DNA of 64,000 bases from G963677915 sp963677915 (GCA_963677915.2 CAXXGE010000028.1:124001-188000), one strand, 5' to 3'. Shown: positions 1-9,410, counted from the first letter of the stretch. Notes: generated from the letters alone by a model not told the origin. A program made the numbers and translations.

Positions 1-46
1 CCTGGACGATAATCAACTGGTCAAGCAGCAATTGTCAGCGGAATAG
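1..46 (+). CDS. hflK: HflK C-terminal tail (partial)
   Basis: Only the last 14 codons are present, ending in TAG at 44-46. The tail is charged and glutamine-rich (LDDNQLVKQQLSAE). A consensus AGGAGG at 45-50 overlaps the stop and serves the next gene, hflC. The assignment to HflK, the partner SPFH membrane protein of HflC, rests on this position and not on domain content, which lies outside the window. Confidence 0.5.
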   Translation, partial: LDDNQLVKQQLSAE

Positions 47-58
47 GAGGGATAGGAA

Positions 59-991
59 ATGAAAAAAGGCAATATAGCTTTCATCGTTATATTACTGCTG
101 CTCTTGGCCCTCTCAAGTTCCAGTTTTTACATTGTCTATGAGGATGAGGTAGCAGTTGTTAAAACACTTTCAGAAATAAAGAAAGTGGTCATATCTTCTC
201 AAGATCAGGAGATGGTGAAAAAGAATTTTCAAACGAACGGCACAACAGATGTAGAGATTCTTATGGAGAAGGGACTGCATTTTAAAATTCCTTTTATCCA
301 GACAGTCGAAAAGTATACTTCCAAATACTTGACTTACGTTTCAATGCCTGAGCTGATCAATACCAACGATGGACGCAGGATTGAAATTCAGATGTATGCA
401 CAGTACAGAATCATGGATCCGCTTACATACAAGAATGTTGTGCAGACAACAACCAATGCCAACAGGAAAATAGATGATACTGTATATCCGGTAGTCATCC
501 AATCTGCCAACAACCTTATCTTCGACGATTTCTTCAAAGGTTCCATTCTCGAGGATTTGATCAATGAAAAGCAAGGTGTTTTGAATGAAGATCTGGTTGC
601 CAAGTTCGGACTGTATGTATCTGATATAGGTATCAACAGGAAGACATTCCCTGCTTCGAACATCGAAAGTATCGAAAGCAAGATGAGCCTTCAAATCGAG
701 AAGGAGTCGGAACTGCTTATCGCAGAAGGTGATGCATTCTACCTGTCAGAACAGGCATCGACAGACCGTCAAAAAGCAGAAATAATAGCCAAGGCTGTGG
801 AAGAGGCAGCAATAACGAAAGCCGAAGCGGATGCTGAAGCTGTGAAGATTTATCAGGAATCGCTGCAGAAGGATATTAGCTTCTACGAATTTATCAAACG
901 TATGGAAATCTATACTTCTATTGAAGATTCCACACTATTCCTTGACAGCGACAATGACTTTTTGAAATTCATCAATGGCTATGACAATTAA
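59..991 (+). CDS. hflC: HflC-type SPFH/band-7 membrane protein
   Basis: A 310-residue SPFH (stomatin/prohibitin/HflK/C) protein. HflC pairs with HflK at the cytoplasmic membrane and modulates FtsH proteolysis in well studied bacteria. A single N-terminal membrane segment covers about residues 7-27, followed directly by YEDEVAVVKTLSEIKKVV, the usual start of the SPFH domain. The C-terminal third is rich in Ala, Glu and Lys (about residues 215-275), the expected coiled coil. AGGAGG lies 8 nt before the ATG and overlaps the stop of the preceding gene, so hflK and hflC form one operon. Length is normal for the family. Confidence 0.85.
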   Translation: MKKGNIAFIVILLLLLALSSSSFYIVYEDEVAVVKTLSEIKKVVISSQDQEMVKKNFQTNGTTDVEILMEKGLHFKIPFIQTVEKYTSKYLTYVSMPELINTNDGRRIEIQMYAQYRIMDPLTYKNVVQTTTNANRKIDDTVYPVVIQSANNLIFDDFFKGSILEDLINEKQGVLNEDLVAKFGLYVSDIGINRKTFPASNIESIESKMSLQIEKESELLIAEGDAFYLSEQASTDRQKAEIIAKAVEEAAITKAEADAEAVKIYQESLQKDISFYEFIKRMEIYTSIEDSTLFLDSDNDFLKFINGYDN

Positions 992-1005
992 TTGACTTTA
1001 ATGAC

Positions 1006-1036
1006 GCCTGACATGCTTGATGCATGTCGGGCTTTC
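1006..1036 (+). terminator. Probable intrinsic terminator after hflC
   Basis: An 11-bp stem, GCCTGACATGC pairing with GCATGTCGGGC (one G-U), has a 5-nt loop and is followed by TTTC. The T tract is short, so read-through into argC is possible. Confidence 0.55.
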
Positions 1037-1064
1037 ATAACTTTTATACCAGTATGGAGGAATC

Positions 1065-2018
1065 ATGAAAAAGATATTTGTGGACGGCCAAAGCGGTACG
1101 ACAGGCCTTTTGATCAATGAAAGGCTAAGCCGCTACGACAACCTTGAGATTTTGCACATCGACCCCGAAAAAAGAAAAGACAATGAAGAGAAGAAAAAAT
1201 ACCTTAATGCTGCGGATATTGTCTTCTTGTGCCTGCCGGATGAAGCAGCCAAAGAGTCGGTTTGCCTGATTGACAATCCCCACACAAAGGTAATCGATGC
1301 GAGTACTGCACATAGAACGAACAAGGACTGGACTTACGGCATTGCTGAGCTTTCATCGGGCCATAGGGAAGCAATTGCGGAGACGACGCGTCTGGCTAAT
1401 CCAGGCTGCCACGCCACAGCATTTGTGACTTCCATATACCCGCTTGTAGCTTCGGGCCTTTTGGACAAGGGCACTGCGCTCAGCTGCCATTCTCTTACCG
1501 GTTATAGCGGTGGCGGTAAAGCCTTAATCGAAAAATTCCAGGATACTGCCGCTGACAACCCTTATAGAAGAGGGCCGATGCACTACGCACTAAGTCTTGG
1601 ACACAAACATCTACCGGAAATGACAATCCAGGCCGGCCTGAGCGTCGAGCCCAATTTCATGCCTATCGTCGGCGATTTCTACAAAGGGCTGGTAGCGACG
1701 ACCCAGATGCGTTTTGATCAGCTGTCAAAGTCAATGACGGGATTTGACCTTCATGAATTCTTCAGCGATTACTACAAGGATGCCATGTTCGTCAACGTAC
1801 AGCCTTATGACGATGCTTCTGTACTGTTCAACAGTTTCTTTGACGTGTGCGGCAGCAATGATACGAACAACAATGATTTGTTTATTTTTGCCAATGATGA
1901 AAAAGGGACATTCAGCATCATGAGCAGGCTCGACAATCTTGGAAAAGGGGCTTCGGGGGCCGCTATCCAAAATATGAACATTATGCTCGGTTTGGAGGAA
2001 TGGACGAATCTGCTATAA
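1065..2018 (+). CDS. argC: N-acetyl-gamma-glutamyl-phosphate reductase, short type
   Basis: Catalyses the NADPH-dependent third step of arginine synthesis, from N-acetylglutamyl-phosphate to the semialdehyde. The N-terminal nucleotide-binding motif GQSGTTG is at residues 8-14. The catalytic cysteine is C115 in NPGCHATA. At 317 residues it belongs to the shorter ArgC class and not to the ~345-residue class usual beside argJ. GGAGG precedes the ATG. It stands about 7.4 kb away from argJBD, between hflC and glgB, and has none of the ARG-type boxes seen before argG and argJ, so it may be regulated differently. Confidence 0.9.
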   Translation: MKKIFVDGQSGTTGLLINERLSRYDNLEILHIDPEKRKDNEEKKKYLNAADIVFLCLPDEAAKESVCLIDNPHTKVIDASTAHRTNKDWTYGIAELSSGHREAIAETTRLANPGCHATAFVTSIYPLVASGLLDKGTALSCHSLTGYSGGGKALIEKFQDTAADNPYRRGPMHYALSLGHKHLPEMTIQAGLSVEPNFMPIVGDFYKGLVATTQMRFDQLSKSMTGFDLHEFFSDYYKDAMFVNVQPYDDASVLFNSFFDVCGSNDTNNNDLFIFANDEKGTFSIMSRLDNLGKGASGAAIQNMNIMLGLEEWTNLL

Positions 2019-2032
2019 CGGTTGCATAGAAC

Positions 2033-2061
2033 TTGTTTCATATAGCGCCACATGGTAGAAT
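2033..2061 (+). promoter_or_regulatory. Predicted SigA promoter of glgB
   Basis: TTGTTT (2033-2038), a 17-bp spacer and TAGAAT (2056-2061), with a TG extended -10 just before it. It lies in the short argC-glgB gap, about 33 bp upstream of the chosen glgB start. Confidence 0.5.
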
Positions 2062-2093
2062 GAGAGATGAATAAAAATAGGCGGGTGAGATTT

Positions 2094-4280
2094 ATGAAAG
2101 CATACATTAACAAAGCGGAACTAAGGGCACTGACCAACGGTGAACATCAGAACCCACATCATATACTCGGAAGGCACAAGTATCTTGAGAGCTTCTACAT
2201 CAATGCATACAAGCCGAATGCTACCAAGGTAGAGGTTATTAATGCGGGAACGGGCGAGTCATATGAAATGGAAAAGATCGATGAGGCTGGTTTTTTCACT
2301 TTGATGGTCGGCGAAGCGTTTGATTACAAATTTAAAATGACAGGCTATAACGGCGACGTATGGGAATACGCAGATGCGTACGCTTTTGATCATGTTATGG
2401 GAGAACTGGACCTTTACCTTTTCGGGCAGGGAACCCACTATGATATCTATGAAAAGCTAGGTGCGCACAAGATGACAGTTGACGGTACAGAAGGTGTCTG
2501 TTTTGCTGTCTGGGCGCCAAATGCCAAGCGTGTAAGCGTGGTTGGCGACTTCTCCAGCTGGGATGGCCGTGTTTATCCGATGAGGATGCTCGGGCAGTCC
2601 GGAATCTATGAACTTTTCATTCCGGGTTTAAGCGTTGGAGACAAGTACAAGTATGAAATCAAGACACAGGAAAACTATATCCTTGAAAAATCGGATCCAT
2701 ACGGAAACGCTTCAGAGCTTAGACCGAATACAGCATCAGTCGTTGCTGATTTGAATACGTATAAGTGGAATGACGAGAAATGGTACAAGGAGATAGAACA
2801 GAAAGACGTCTATAACCAGCCGATTTCCATTTACGAGGTCCATTTAGGGTCTTGGAAACGGGGCGCTACAGGCACGGGATTCCTGAACTACAGAGAACTT
2901 GCACATGAGCTGGGCAAATATTGTGAAGAAATGGGCTATACGCATATCGAGTTGATGCCTATTGCCGAACACCCGTTTGATGGATCATGGGGCTATCAGG
3001 TGACAGGATATTTCGCACCGACATCAAGATTCGGGACACCTGATGACTTCATGTATTTCGTAGACTATTTGCATCAAAAGGGTATCGGTGTCATCGTGGA
3101 CTGGGTTCCTGCACACTTCCCAAAAGACGGTCATGGACTTATCAAATTCGATGGCAGCGCCATGTATGAGCATGAAGATCCCAAACAGGGAGAGCATCCT
3201 CATTGGGGAACGATGATATTCAACTTCGGCAGACATGAAGTCAAGAATTTCTTCATCTCCAATGCGCTTTTCTGGCTGGAAAAATTCCATATCGACGGGT
3301 TGCGGGTAGACGCAGTGGCCTCCATGCTGTATCTTGATTACGGCAAGTCGGATGGCGAATGGATTCCCAATCCTCATGGGGGCAGGGAGAATCTCGAAGC
3401 GGTTGAATTCTTCAAGCATTTGAATTCAATTCTTCATCAGAAACATCCGAAAGTACTGATGTTTGCGGAAGAATCCACATCATGGCCAGGTGTATCCCGA
3501 CCTTCCGAGTATGGCGGCCTTGGCTTTGACATGAAATGGAACATGGGATGGATGAATGACTTCCTGCGCTATATTGAAAAGGATCCGATCCACAGGAAAT
3601 ACCATCACCATGATCTGACTTTCAGTATGATCTATGCTTATACTGAGAACTTTGTCCTGGTGCTCAGTCATGATGAGGTGGTTCACGGAAAAGGTTCGAT
3701 GATCGACAAGATGCCTGGTGACTACTGGCAGAAATTCGCAAATCTGAGGGCGGCGTATGGATTTATGTATACGCATCCGGGTAAGAAGCTGAATTTCATG
3801 GGCTCCGAGTTTGCTCAGTTTGATGAGTGGAGTGAAGCGAAAAGCCTTGACTGGCATTTGCTGGAGTTCGACAAGCACAAACAGATTCAGGACTATGTGA
3901 AGACATTGAACAAACTATATGTTTCAGAGCCTGCATTGTGGAAAGACGACTTTACCAGCAATGGCTTCGAGTGGATCAACTGCAATGACAGCGAAAACAG
4001 CATCGTTGCCTATGTGAGAAAGACTGATGATGTCAATGATACCATCATCGTTGTTGCCAACTTTACACCTGTTCCAAGAACACTGCATAAAGTCGGTGTT
4101 CCGTATGAAGGGAAATACAAAGAGATTTTAAACAGTGATTCTCCAATATTCGGCGGCAGCGGCGTTGTCAACATGAAAGCAATTCAGACAGTTGCAGAAA
4201 CGTATGATGGCAGACCACAAAACATCGGAATAAAAGTGCCGCCACTGGGTGTCACCGTTCTCAAATATCAAGGAAAGTAG
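2094..4280 (+). CDS. glgB: 1,4-alpha-glucan branching enzyme (GH13)
   Basis: Transfers alpha-1,4-glucan segments to make alpha-1,6 branches in glycogen. An N-terminal carbohydrate-binding/early-set region (to about residue 220) precedes the GH13 barrel. The nucleophile lies in GLRVDAVA near residue 405, the general acid in FAEESTSWPG near 458, and the transition-state stabiliser in SHDEVVHGKGS near 526. The chosen ATG has GGGTGAG in front and gives 728 aa. An in-frame ATG at 2067 would add nine residues but has a poorer ribosome site. No other glycogen genes are in the window. The stop lies 4 nt before the CHAD gene start. Confidence 0.93.
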   Translation: MKAYINKAELRALTNGEHQNPHHILGRHKYLESFYINAYKPNATKVEVINAGTGESYEMEKIDEAGFFTLMVGEAFDYKFKMTGYNGDVWEYADAYAFDHVMGELDLYLFGQGTHYDIYEKLGAHKMTVDGTEGVCFAVWAPNAKRVSVVGDFSSWDGRVYPMRMLGQSGIYELFIPGLSVGDKYKYEIKTQENYILEKSDPYGNASELRPNTASVVADLNTYKWNDEKWYKEIEQKDVYNQPISIYEVHLGSWKRGATGTGFLNYRELAHELGKYCEEMGYTHIELMPIAEHPFDGSWGYQVTGYFAPTSRFGTPDDFMYFVDYLHQKGIGVIVDWVPAHFPKDGHGLIKFDGSAMYEHEDPKQGEHPHWGTMIFNFGRHEVKNFFISNALFWLEKFHIDGLRVDAVASMLYLDYGKSDGEWIPNPHGGRENLEAVEFFKHLNSILHQKHPKVLMFAEESTSWPGVSRPSEYGGLGFDMKWNMGWMNDFLRYIEKDPIHRKYHHHDLTFSMIYAYTENFVLVLSHDEVVHGKGSMIDKMPGDYWQKFANLRAAYGFMYTHPGKKLNFMGSEFAQFDEWSEAKSLDWHLLEFDKHKQIQDYVKTLNKLYVSEPALWKDDFTSNGFEWINCNDSENSIVAYVRKTDDVNDTIIVVANFTPVPRTLHKVGVPYEGKYKEILNSDSPIFGGSGVVNMKAIQTVAETYDGRPQNIGIKVPPLGVTVLKYQGK

Positions 4281-4284
4281 GAAC

Positions 4285-5127
4285 ATGACAGAATATTCTA
4301 TTGAAAAAACATTCGAAGGCATTCTCAATACAGCTGCAACCCATGCTCATGTGTATCTGAATGGGACTGATGAAATAGAAGCAGTCCATCAGATACGCGT
4401 AGGTATGCGTAAGCTGAAGACAATCAGTTGGCTTTTAACAGAACTGCTTCCAGAAGTTGACACGACACCTGTTGCACAGTGGGTGAACCACTGGATGAGC
4501 CTGCTTGCCGACGTCAGAGACAAGGATATTGCCATTGAACTGCTGGATGATGTCAACGAAGAACTCATCGATCAGCTTGTTGAAGAAAGGGATGCGGCCA
4601 GAGAAGTCCTCCACGAGGCGTTGTCTGCCAGTTTTGAAGGAGAATCGTTCATCCTTCCTTCCCAGGTGAAGGAAGCCCTTGATGCGTGTGATGCTCAGAT
4701 GGGATCTGACTGGAGCAGTAAAGCAAGCAAGCATTTCAAGCGCATGATCAAGGCATACAGGAGAAACAGCAACAAGCTGGACATCTACAACGGTAAAGCA
4801 CTCCATCAGTACCGTGTGGAAGGAAAACGCATCAAAAATACCATTGATATTCTTGGAGGAATCAATATAATTCCCAGAAAAAGGGTTCGTAAAGATGTCT
4901 CTGAATTGCTGAGAGTACTTGGTGGATACAATGACAAGAGGACAATCAAGAAACTGCTGGCATCCGAGACAACACAAGTCAGAAATGATCCCAAGGTGAA
5001 GGATTACCTTTTTGAATTGGAAAAGAAGATGGCGGCAGACCTTAGGGCAGTTCCAGGATTAATTGGAGAAATGCAGGCAAACATACGAAGAGCCATTCGA
5101 AAAGCGGCAGCAAAAAAAAGACCCTAG
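4285..5127 (+). CDS. CHAD domain protein
   Basis: A 280-residue, all-alpha protein. Conserved histidines and basic residues (HQIRVGMRKLK near residue 36 and HQYRVEGKRIKNT in the second half) mark it as CHAD, a domain known to bind inorganic polyphosphate. The ATG at 4285 is preceded by AAGGAAAG inside the end of glgB; a longer GTG start at 4249 would overlap glgB and is less likely. It is probably cotranscribed with glgB. The C-terminus is strongly basic (IRRAIRKAAAKKRP). The exact role is unknown; polyphosphate-granule binding is an inference from the family. Confidence 0.8.
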   Translation: MTEYSIEKTFEGILNTAATHAHVYLNGTDEIEAVHQIRVGMRKLKTISWLLTELLPEVDTTPVAQWVNHWMSLLADVRDKDIAIELLDDVNEELIDQLVEERDAAREVLHEALSASFEGESFILPSQVKEALDACDAQMGSDWSSKASKHFKRMIKAYRRNSNKLDIYNGKALHQYRVEGKRIKNTIDILGGINIIPRKRVRKDVSELLRVLGGYNDKRTIKKLLASETTQVRNDPKVKDYLFELEKKMAADLRAVPGLIGEMQANIRRAIRKAAAKKRP

Positions 5128-5138
5128 GGTCTTTTTTT
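5113..5138. terminator. Bidirectional terminator shared by the CHAD gene and argH
   Basis: A near-perfect palindrome centred at 5125/5126: an A run, AGACCCTAGGGTCT, then a T run. It works in either direction and physically contains the stop codons of both convergent genes (5125-5127 on plus, 5137-5139 at its edge on minus). Confidence 0.85.
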
Positions 5139-6507
5139 AATTCAGATATGCTTCGTTGATTTCAATAACCGCCTCGACAGCCGACTTGGCCGGACCACCG
5201 ATGACTTTTCTGCTGTTGACACAGGTCTCGAGAGAAATGGCATCAAAGACATCCTGATCGAACACATCCGAAATACTCCGGTATTCTTCAAGTGTCAGTC
5301 CTTCGAGGGTCTTTTTATGTGTATCGCAGTAGAGCACCAGTTTGCCGATGACTTCATGGGCATCACGGAAGTGCATACCCTTTTTGACAAGGTAGTCGGC
5401 TGCATCTGTTGCATTGGTGAAACCGCCGCCGGCACCTAGATACATCTTTTCCTTGTTCACTGTAGCTGTAGCCAGCATTTTCGTGAAAATCGGAAGGCTC
5501 ATCTTGACGGTATCAATGGCGTCAAATGTGACTTCTTTGTCTTCCTGCATGTCCTTGTTATAGGCGAGAGGCAGGGACTTCATCGTTGTCAGGAGGCTCA
5601 TAAGAGAGCCGTAGACGCGTCCGGTTTTACCCCTTACCAGCTCGGCGATATCCGGATTCTTTTTCTGCGGCATGATGGAGCTGCCTGTGCTGAAGGCATC
5701 GTCCAATGTGATGAACTGGAATTCGTTGCTGCACCACAGGATGATTTCCTCGCTGAATCTGCTTAGGTGCATCATCATGGTCGAGAATGCGCCAAGTGCT
5801 TCAATTAGGAAGTCTCGGTCGCTGACAGCATCCAGACTGTTCAGGCATATGCCGTCGAATTCCAGAAGCTCCGCGACCCGTTCCCTGTTGATAGGGTAGG
5901 TCGTCGTAGCCAGTGCGCCTGCACCAAGAGGCAATTTGTTGGTACGCCTGTAAATATCCGCAAGCCGTTCACGGTCCCTTTTCAGCATTTCAAAGTAAGC
6001 CATCAAATGATGGGCAAAAGTGATCGGCTGGGCTTTCTGCAGATGGGTATAGCTGGGCATAATCGTTTCCAGATTATCCTTAGCCATAGCCAGAAGCACT
6101 TTCTGAAGGCCTTTGACCAGGGCATCAATTGCCATCAGCTCTTCCTTCATATACATGCGGATATCAAGGGCAACCTGGTCGTTGCGGCTTCTGCCGGTAT
6201 GCAGTTTCTTCGCTACGTCTCCGATTTTCTCGATGAGCAGTTTTTCGACATTCATATGGATATCTTCTGCGCTGATATCGAAGATGACTTTGCCAGCCTC
6301 GATGTCTTCAAGGAGCAGAAGAAGGCCTTCTTTAATGCAAAGGCTGTCCTCCTTGGGAATAATGCCCTGTTCGCCCAGCATGGTCACGTGTGCGACGCTT
6401 CCCAATATATCTTGTTTGTACAGTCTTTCGTCAAAACGGATGGAGGAGTTGAAGTCATCGACCATCGCGTCTGTATTTTTGGCAAATCTGCCGCCCCATA
6501 GTTTCAT
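5137..6507 (-). CDS. argH: Argininosuccinate lyase
   Basis: Splits argininosuccinate into arginine and fumarate, the last step of arginine synthesis. It is 456 residues, the normal length. The fumarate-lyase superfamily signature GSSIMPQKKNPD lies near residues 275-290, and the N-terminus MKLWGGRFAKNTD is typical of ArgH. It starts 15 nt after the argG stop and so belongs to an argG-argH operon on the minus strand. It ends inside the terminator shared with the convergent CHAD gene. Confidence 0.96.
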   Translation of the reverse strand: MKLWGGRFAKNTDAMVDDFNSSIRFDERLYKQDILGSVAHVTMLGEQGIIPKEDSLCIKEGLLLLLEDIEAGKVIFDISAEDIHMNVEKLLIEKIGDVAKKLHTGRSRNDQVALDIRMYMKEELMAIDALVKGLQKVLLAMAKDNLETIMPSYTHLQKAQPITFAHHLMAYFEMLKRDRERLADIYRRTNKLPLGAGALATTTYPINRERVAELLEFDGICLNSLDAVSDRDFLIEALGAFSTMMMHLSRFSEEIILWCSNEFQFITLDDAFSTGSSIMPQKKNPDIAELVRGKTGRVYGSLMSLLTTMKSLPLAYNKDMQEDKEVTFDAIDTVKMSLPIFTKMLATATVNKEKMYLGAGGGFTNATDAADYLVKKGMHFRDAHEVIGKLVLYCDTHKKTLEGLTLEEYRSISDVFDQDVFDAISLETCVNSRKVIGGPAKSAVEAVIEINEAYLN

Positions 6508-6522
6508 CGTGGTCCTGCCTTT

Positions 6523-7737
6523 CTACTTGCCTTCGATCTGTTCCTTCATCATTGCACGGACTTTCAAAGGAAGTCCAAAGAGATTGATAAAACCTTCTGC
6601 GTCTTTATGACTGTACAGATCGCCCGTTGTAAAGCTGGCGATATCCTCATTGTACAGAGAGAACCTGGATGTCGCACCTGCACTCATGATGTTGCCTTTG
6701 TACAGCTTCAGTTTTACTTCTCCAGTGACAGTTTTTTGAGTCTCATCTACAAACGCACTGAGCGCTTCGCGGAGTGGTGTGAACCATTCGCCGCTGTAGA
6801 CGAGTTCGGCAAACTTGATGGCCAGCTGGTTTTTGAAAGCGATTGTCTGCTTGTCGAGACAGAGGTATTCAAGTTCGTTATGGGCATACATAAGTATTGC
6901 ACCGCCTGGCGTCTCATAGACACCGCGTGACTTCATGCCGACGACCCTGTTTTCCACGATGTCGACAATACCGATACCGTTGGCGCCGCCGATGTTGTTA
7001 AGCTCGGCGATGATTTGCGAACCGGTCATAGCCTGACCATTCAGCTGGGTTGGCGTGCCTTCCTCGAAAGTAAGGGTGATGTAAGTCGCTTCATCCGGAG
7101 CACGCTCTGGTGTGACGGACATCTGCAGAAGGCTGTCGTAGTTGGGTTCGTTTGCAGGATTTTCAAGTTCAAGTCCCTCATGACTCAAATGCCACAGGTT
7201 CCTGTCGCGGCTGTAGCTGTCCTTTTTCTTCATTGGAACGGGTATGTTGCGTTCCTCAAGGTAGGCGATGGCATCTTCACGGGAGTTGATATCCCATATG
7301 CGCCATGGTGCGATAATCTCTAGGTGTGGCGCCAATGCTTTGATTGTCAGTTCGAAACGGACCTGGTCGTTGCCTTTGCCGGTTGCGCCGTGACAGATGG
7401 CATAGGCACCTTCCTTAAGGGCTATATCGACAAGGGCTTTTGCGATAGGAGGTCTGGCCATTGATGTGCCAAGAAGGTATTTGCCTTCATAGATGGCATT
7501 GGCTTTGACCGTTGGTATGACGTAATTGTCAACAAAATCATCTGTAAGATTCTCTATATACAGCTTGCTGGCACCAGTAGAAAGAGCGCGCTCCTCCAAA
7601 CCGTCCAGTTCAGCACCTTGTCCGACATCCACGCAGACTGCGATGACTTCGCAATCATCATAATTTTCCTTCAACCATGGAATGATAACAGTTGTATCCA
7701 GACCGCCTGAGTATGCCAAGACTACTTTTTTGTTCAT
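6523..7737 (-). CDS. argG: Argininosuccinate synthase
   Basis: Joins citrulline and aspartate using ATP. The N-terminal PP-loop AYSGGLDTT (residues 8-16) binds ATP; further conserved blocks include GATGKGNDQVRFE. It is 404 residues, the full family length. AGGAGGT stands 6 nt before the ATG. It is the first gene of argGH, driven by a strong predicted promoter overlapped by two ArgR-type boxes, which suggests repression by arginine. Confidence 0.96.
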   Translation of the reverse strand: MNKKVVLAYSGGLDTTVIIPWLKENYDDCEVIAVCVDVGQGAELDGLEERALSTGASKLYIENLTDDFVDNYVIPTVKANAIYEGKYLLGTSMARPPIAKALVDIALKEGAYAICHGATGKGNDQVRFELTIKALAPHLEIIAPWRIWDINSREDAIAYLEERNIPVPMKKKDSYSRDRNLWHLSHEGLELENPANEPNYDSLLQMSVTPERAPDEATYITLTFEEGTPTQLNGQAMTGSQIIAELNNIGGANGIGIVDIVENRVVGMKSRGVYETPGGAILMYAHNELEYLCLDKQTIAFKNQLAIKFAELVYSGEWFTPLREALSAFVDETQKTVTGEVKLKLYKGNIMSAGATSRFSLYNEDIASFTTGDLYSHKDAEGFINLFGLPLKVRAMMKEQIEGK

Positions 7738-7762
7738 GTTTGTACCTCCTGAATGATAAATT

Positions 7763-7797
7763 TGGTTAATTATACATTATATTACATATTTATGCAA
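7763..7797 (-). promoter_or_regulatory. argG promoter with two ARG-box-like operators
   Basis: On the minus strand TTGCAT (7792-7797), a 17-bp spacer and TATAAT (7769-7774) form a strong SigA promoter. Overlapping it are TGCATAAATATGTA (7783-7796) and TGTATAATTAACCA (7763-7776), each matching the core ARG box TGAATWWWWATTCA at about 11 of 14 positions and separated by 6 nt. ArgR control is inferred; no argR gene is in the window. Confidence 0.7.
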
Positions 7798-7811
7798 GGT
7801 GTAATTCCCTG

Positions 7812-9269
7812 TTACAGCAGTGGACTAAAAAGCCTTGAAATGGATTCCCTCGTCTTGAACAAGAGTGATCTGTCCTCCCATTTCTCCATCGTGATATCTT
7901 CGCAATAATTGGTGTCCTGCAGGAAAATCCGTTTCATTTCCAGCGATGTCAGCTTATTGTAGATAAAGGCATTCACTTCGAAGTTGAGCTTGAAACTGCG
8001 TATGTCGAAATTGCAGGTGCCCACAGAAGCCATTTGGTCATCGATGACGATGGACTTGGCATGGAGGAAGCCGTTTCTATATAGGTAGGCCTTGACGCCA
8101 TATTCAAGCAGGCTGCCAAGATACGAATAGGATGCCCAGTGGACAAAAATATGGTCCGGCTTGTCAGGCAGCATGATGCGGACATCCACGCCTGACGCTG
8201 CGGCAATCCTCAGTGCTTCCAATATGCTGTCATCGGGGATGAAGTAGGGCGACTGCAGATAGATGTATTTCTTGGCAGAGAGGATCATCTTGATGAAGCC
8301 CTGCTTAATCTGCTCATTGTAATTGTCAGGACCGGAAGAAACAATCTGCATGCCTGTCTTGCCGAAGCTTCTGCCTGTTGTGATATAATCCGCTGTGGCC
8401 GAGATGGATTGTCTTGAGGCGGTGCGCCAGTCCAGGAAGAAACGGAGCTGAAGACTAACAACGGCATCGCCCTGGATCTTAAGGTGGGTATCACGCCAGT
8501 TCCCGAACTTTGAATGAAGACCCAAATACTCATCGCCTATATTGAAGCCGCCCAGATATCCGCTTTCGCCGTCGATGACGGCTATTTTCCTGTGGTTTCT
8601 GTAGTTGGCCTTCAGATTGAAGTACTTGAGCTTTGAAGGGAAGAAGAATGCGATTTCGACTCCGGACTGCCTCAAGGATTCCAGCGATTTCTTCCTTAGA
8701 TGCCTGCCTCCTACATGGTCTATCAGCAGCCTGACCATGACGCCTTCCCGGGCCTTTTCGCATAAAAGGTGAAATAGTTTGTGTGATAGGTCATCATCTT
8801 TTATAATGAAATATAGAAGGTGTATGTGATGCTTGGCACAGGCAATATCCCTGAAAAGAGAATCGAACTTTTTGTTGCCGTCAGTGAAAATCTCTACATG
8901 GTTGTTTTGGGAAAAGAAGGCACCGCTGAGCCGGCAGTGGAACTGGATATGGCCGGAGAATTTGGCGTTGTCTTTTTCGACGAAATCAAAACGGCCTGTC
9001 TCAAGGGAAGTCAACTGGCTGCCTAGAACGTTGTTGTACAGTTCTGTTTCTTCGAGCGTATACTTGAACAGTTTTCTTTTTGCCAGATTTTGAGAAAGAA
9101 TGATATAAATAAGGAAACCGATCCCCGGCAGCATGGCCATGAAGAACAGCCAGGCAAGTGTAGCAGTAGGATTCTTTCTCTCGAGCAGTATGATGATGCT
9201 TGAAAGCAGCAGGTTGAAAAGAAGGAATATGATGTAGTCTGTATAGAACAATTGCAGGTAGTGAGACAT
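7812..9269 (-). CDS. cls: Cardiolipin synthase (phospholipase D family)
   Basis: A membrane enzyme that condenses two phosphatidylglycerols into cardiolipin. Two N-terminal hydrophobic segments (about residues 10-30 and 38-60) anchor it. Two catalytic HKD motifs follow: HRKIAVIDG near residue 222 and HAKSIVIDD near residue 403. It is 485 residues, typical of ClsA-type enzymes. GGAGAGGTGA precedes the start. It is transcribed away from argJ and lies just upstream of argGH, but the argG promoter between them suggests separate expression. Confidence 0.92.
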   Translation of the reverse strand: MSHYLQLFYTDYIIFLLFNLLLSSIIILLERKNPTATLAWLFFMAMLPGIGFLIYIILSQNLAKRKLFKYTLEETELYNNVLGSQLTSLETGRFDFVEKDNAKFSGHIQFHCRLSGAFFSQNNHVEIFTDGNKKFDSLFRDIACAKHHIHLLYFIIKDDDLSHKLFHLLCEKAREGVMVRLLIDHVGGRHLRKKSLESLRQSGVEIAFFFPSKLKYFNLKANYRNHRKIAVIDGESGYLGGFNIGDEYLGLHSKFGNWRDTHLKIQGDAVVSLQLRFFLDWRTASRQSISATADYITTGRSFGKTGMQIVSSGPDNYNEQIKQGFIKMILSAKKYIYLQSPYFIPDDSILEALRIAAASGVDVRIMLPDKPDHIFVHWASYSYLGSLLEYGVKAYLYRNGFLHAKSIVIDDQMASVGTCNFDIRSFKLNFEVNAFIYNKLTSLEMKRIFLQDTNYCEDITMEKWEDRSLLFKTRESISRLFSPLL

Positions 9270-9349
9270 CGGGTCACCTCTCCAGAATTCTGTATGAAAT
9301 AATTGTCCTATATTTTACTTCTCAATGCAAGAAAAACTTAACAACAGGC

Positions 9350-9384
9350 TTGCATTATTATGCGCATAAATGTATAATTATGTA
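9350..9384 (+). promoter_or_regulatory. argJ promoter with two ARG-box-like operators
   Basis: TTGCAT (9350-9355), a 17-bp spacer and TATAAT (9373-9378). Two boxes overlap it: TGCATTATTATGCG (9351-9364) and TGTATAATTATGTA (9371-9384), again 6 nt apart. This is the same architecture as before argG. ArgR repression of the argJBD-carAB operon is inferred. Confidence 0.72.
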
Positions 9385-9410
9385 AATTTCCAATGAAAGG
9401 GGTCTTGATG

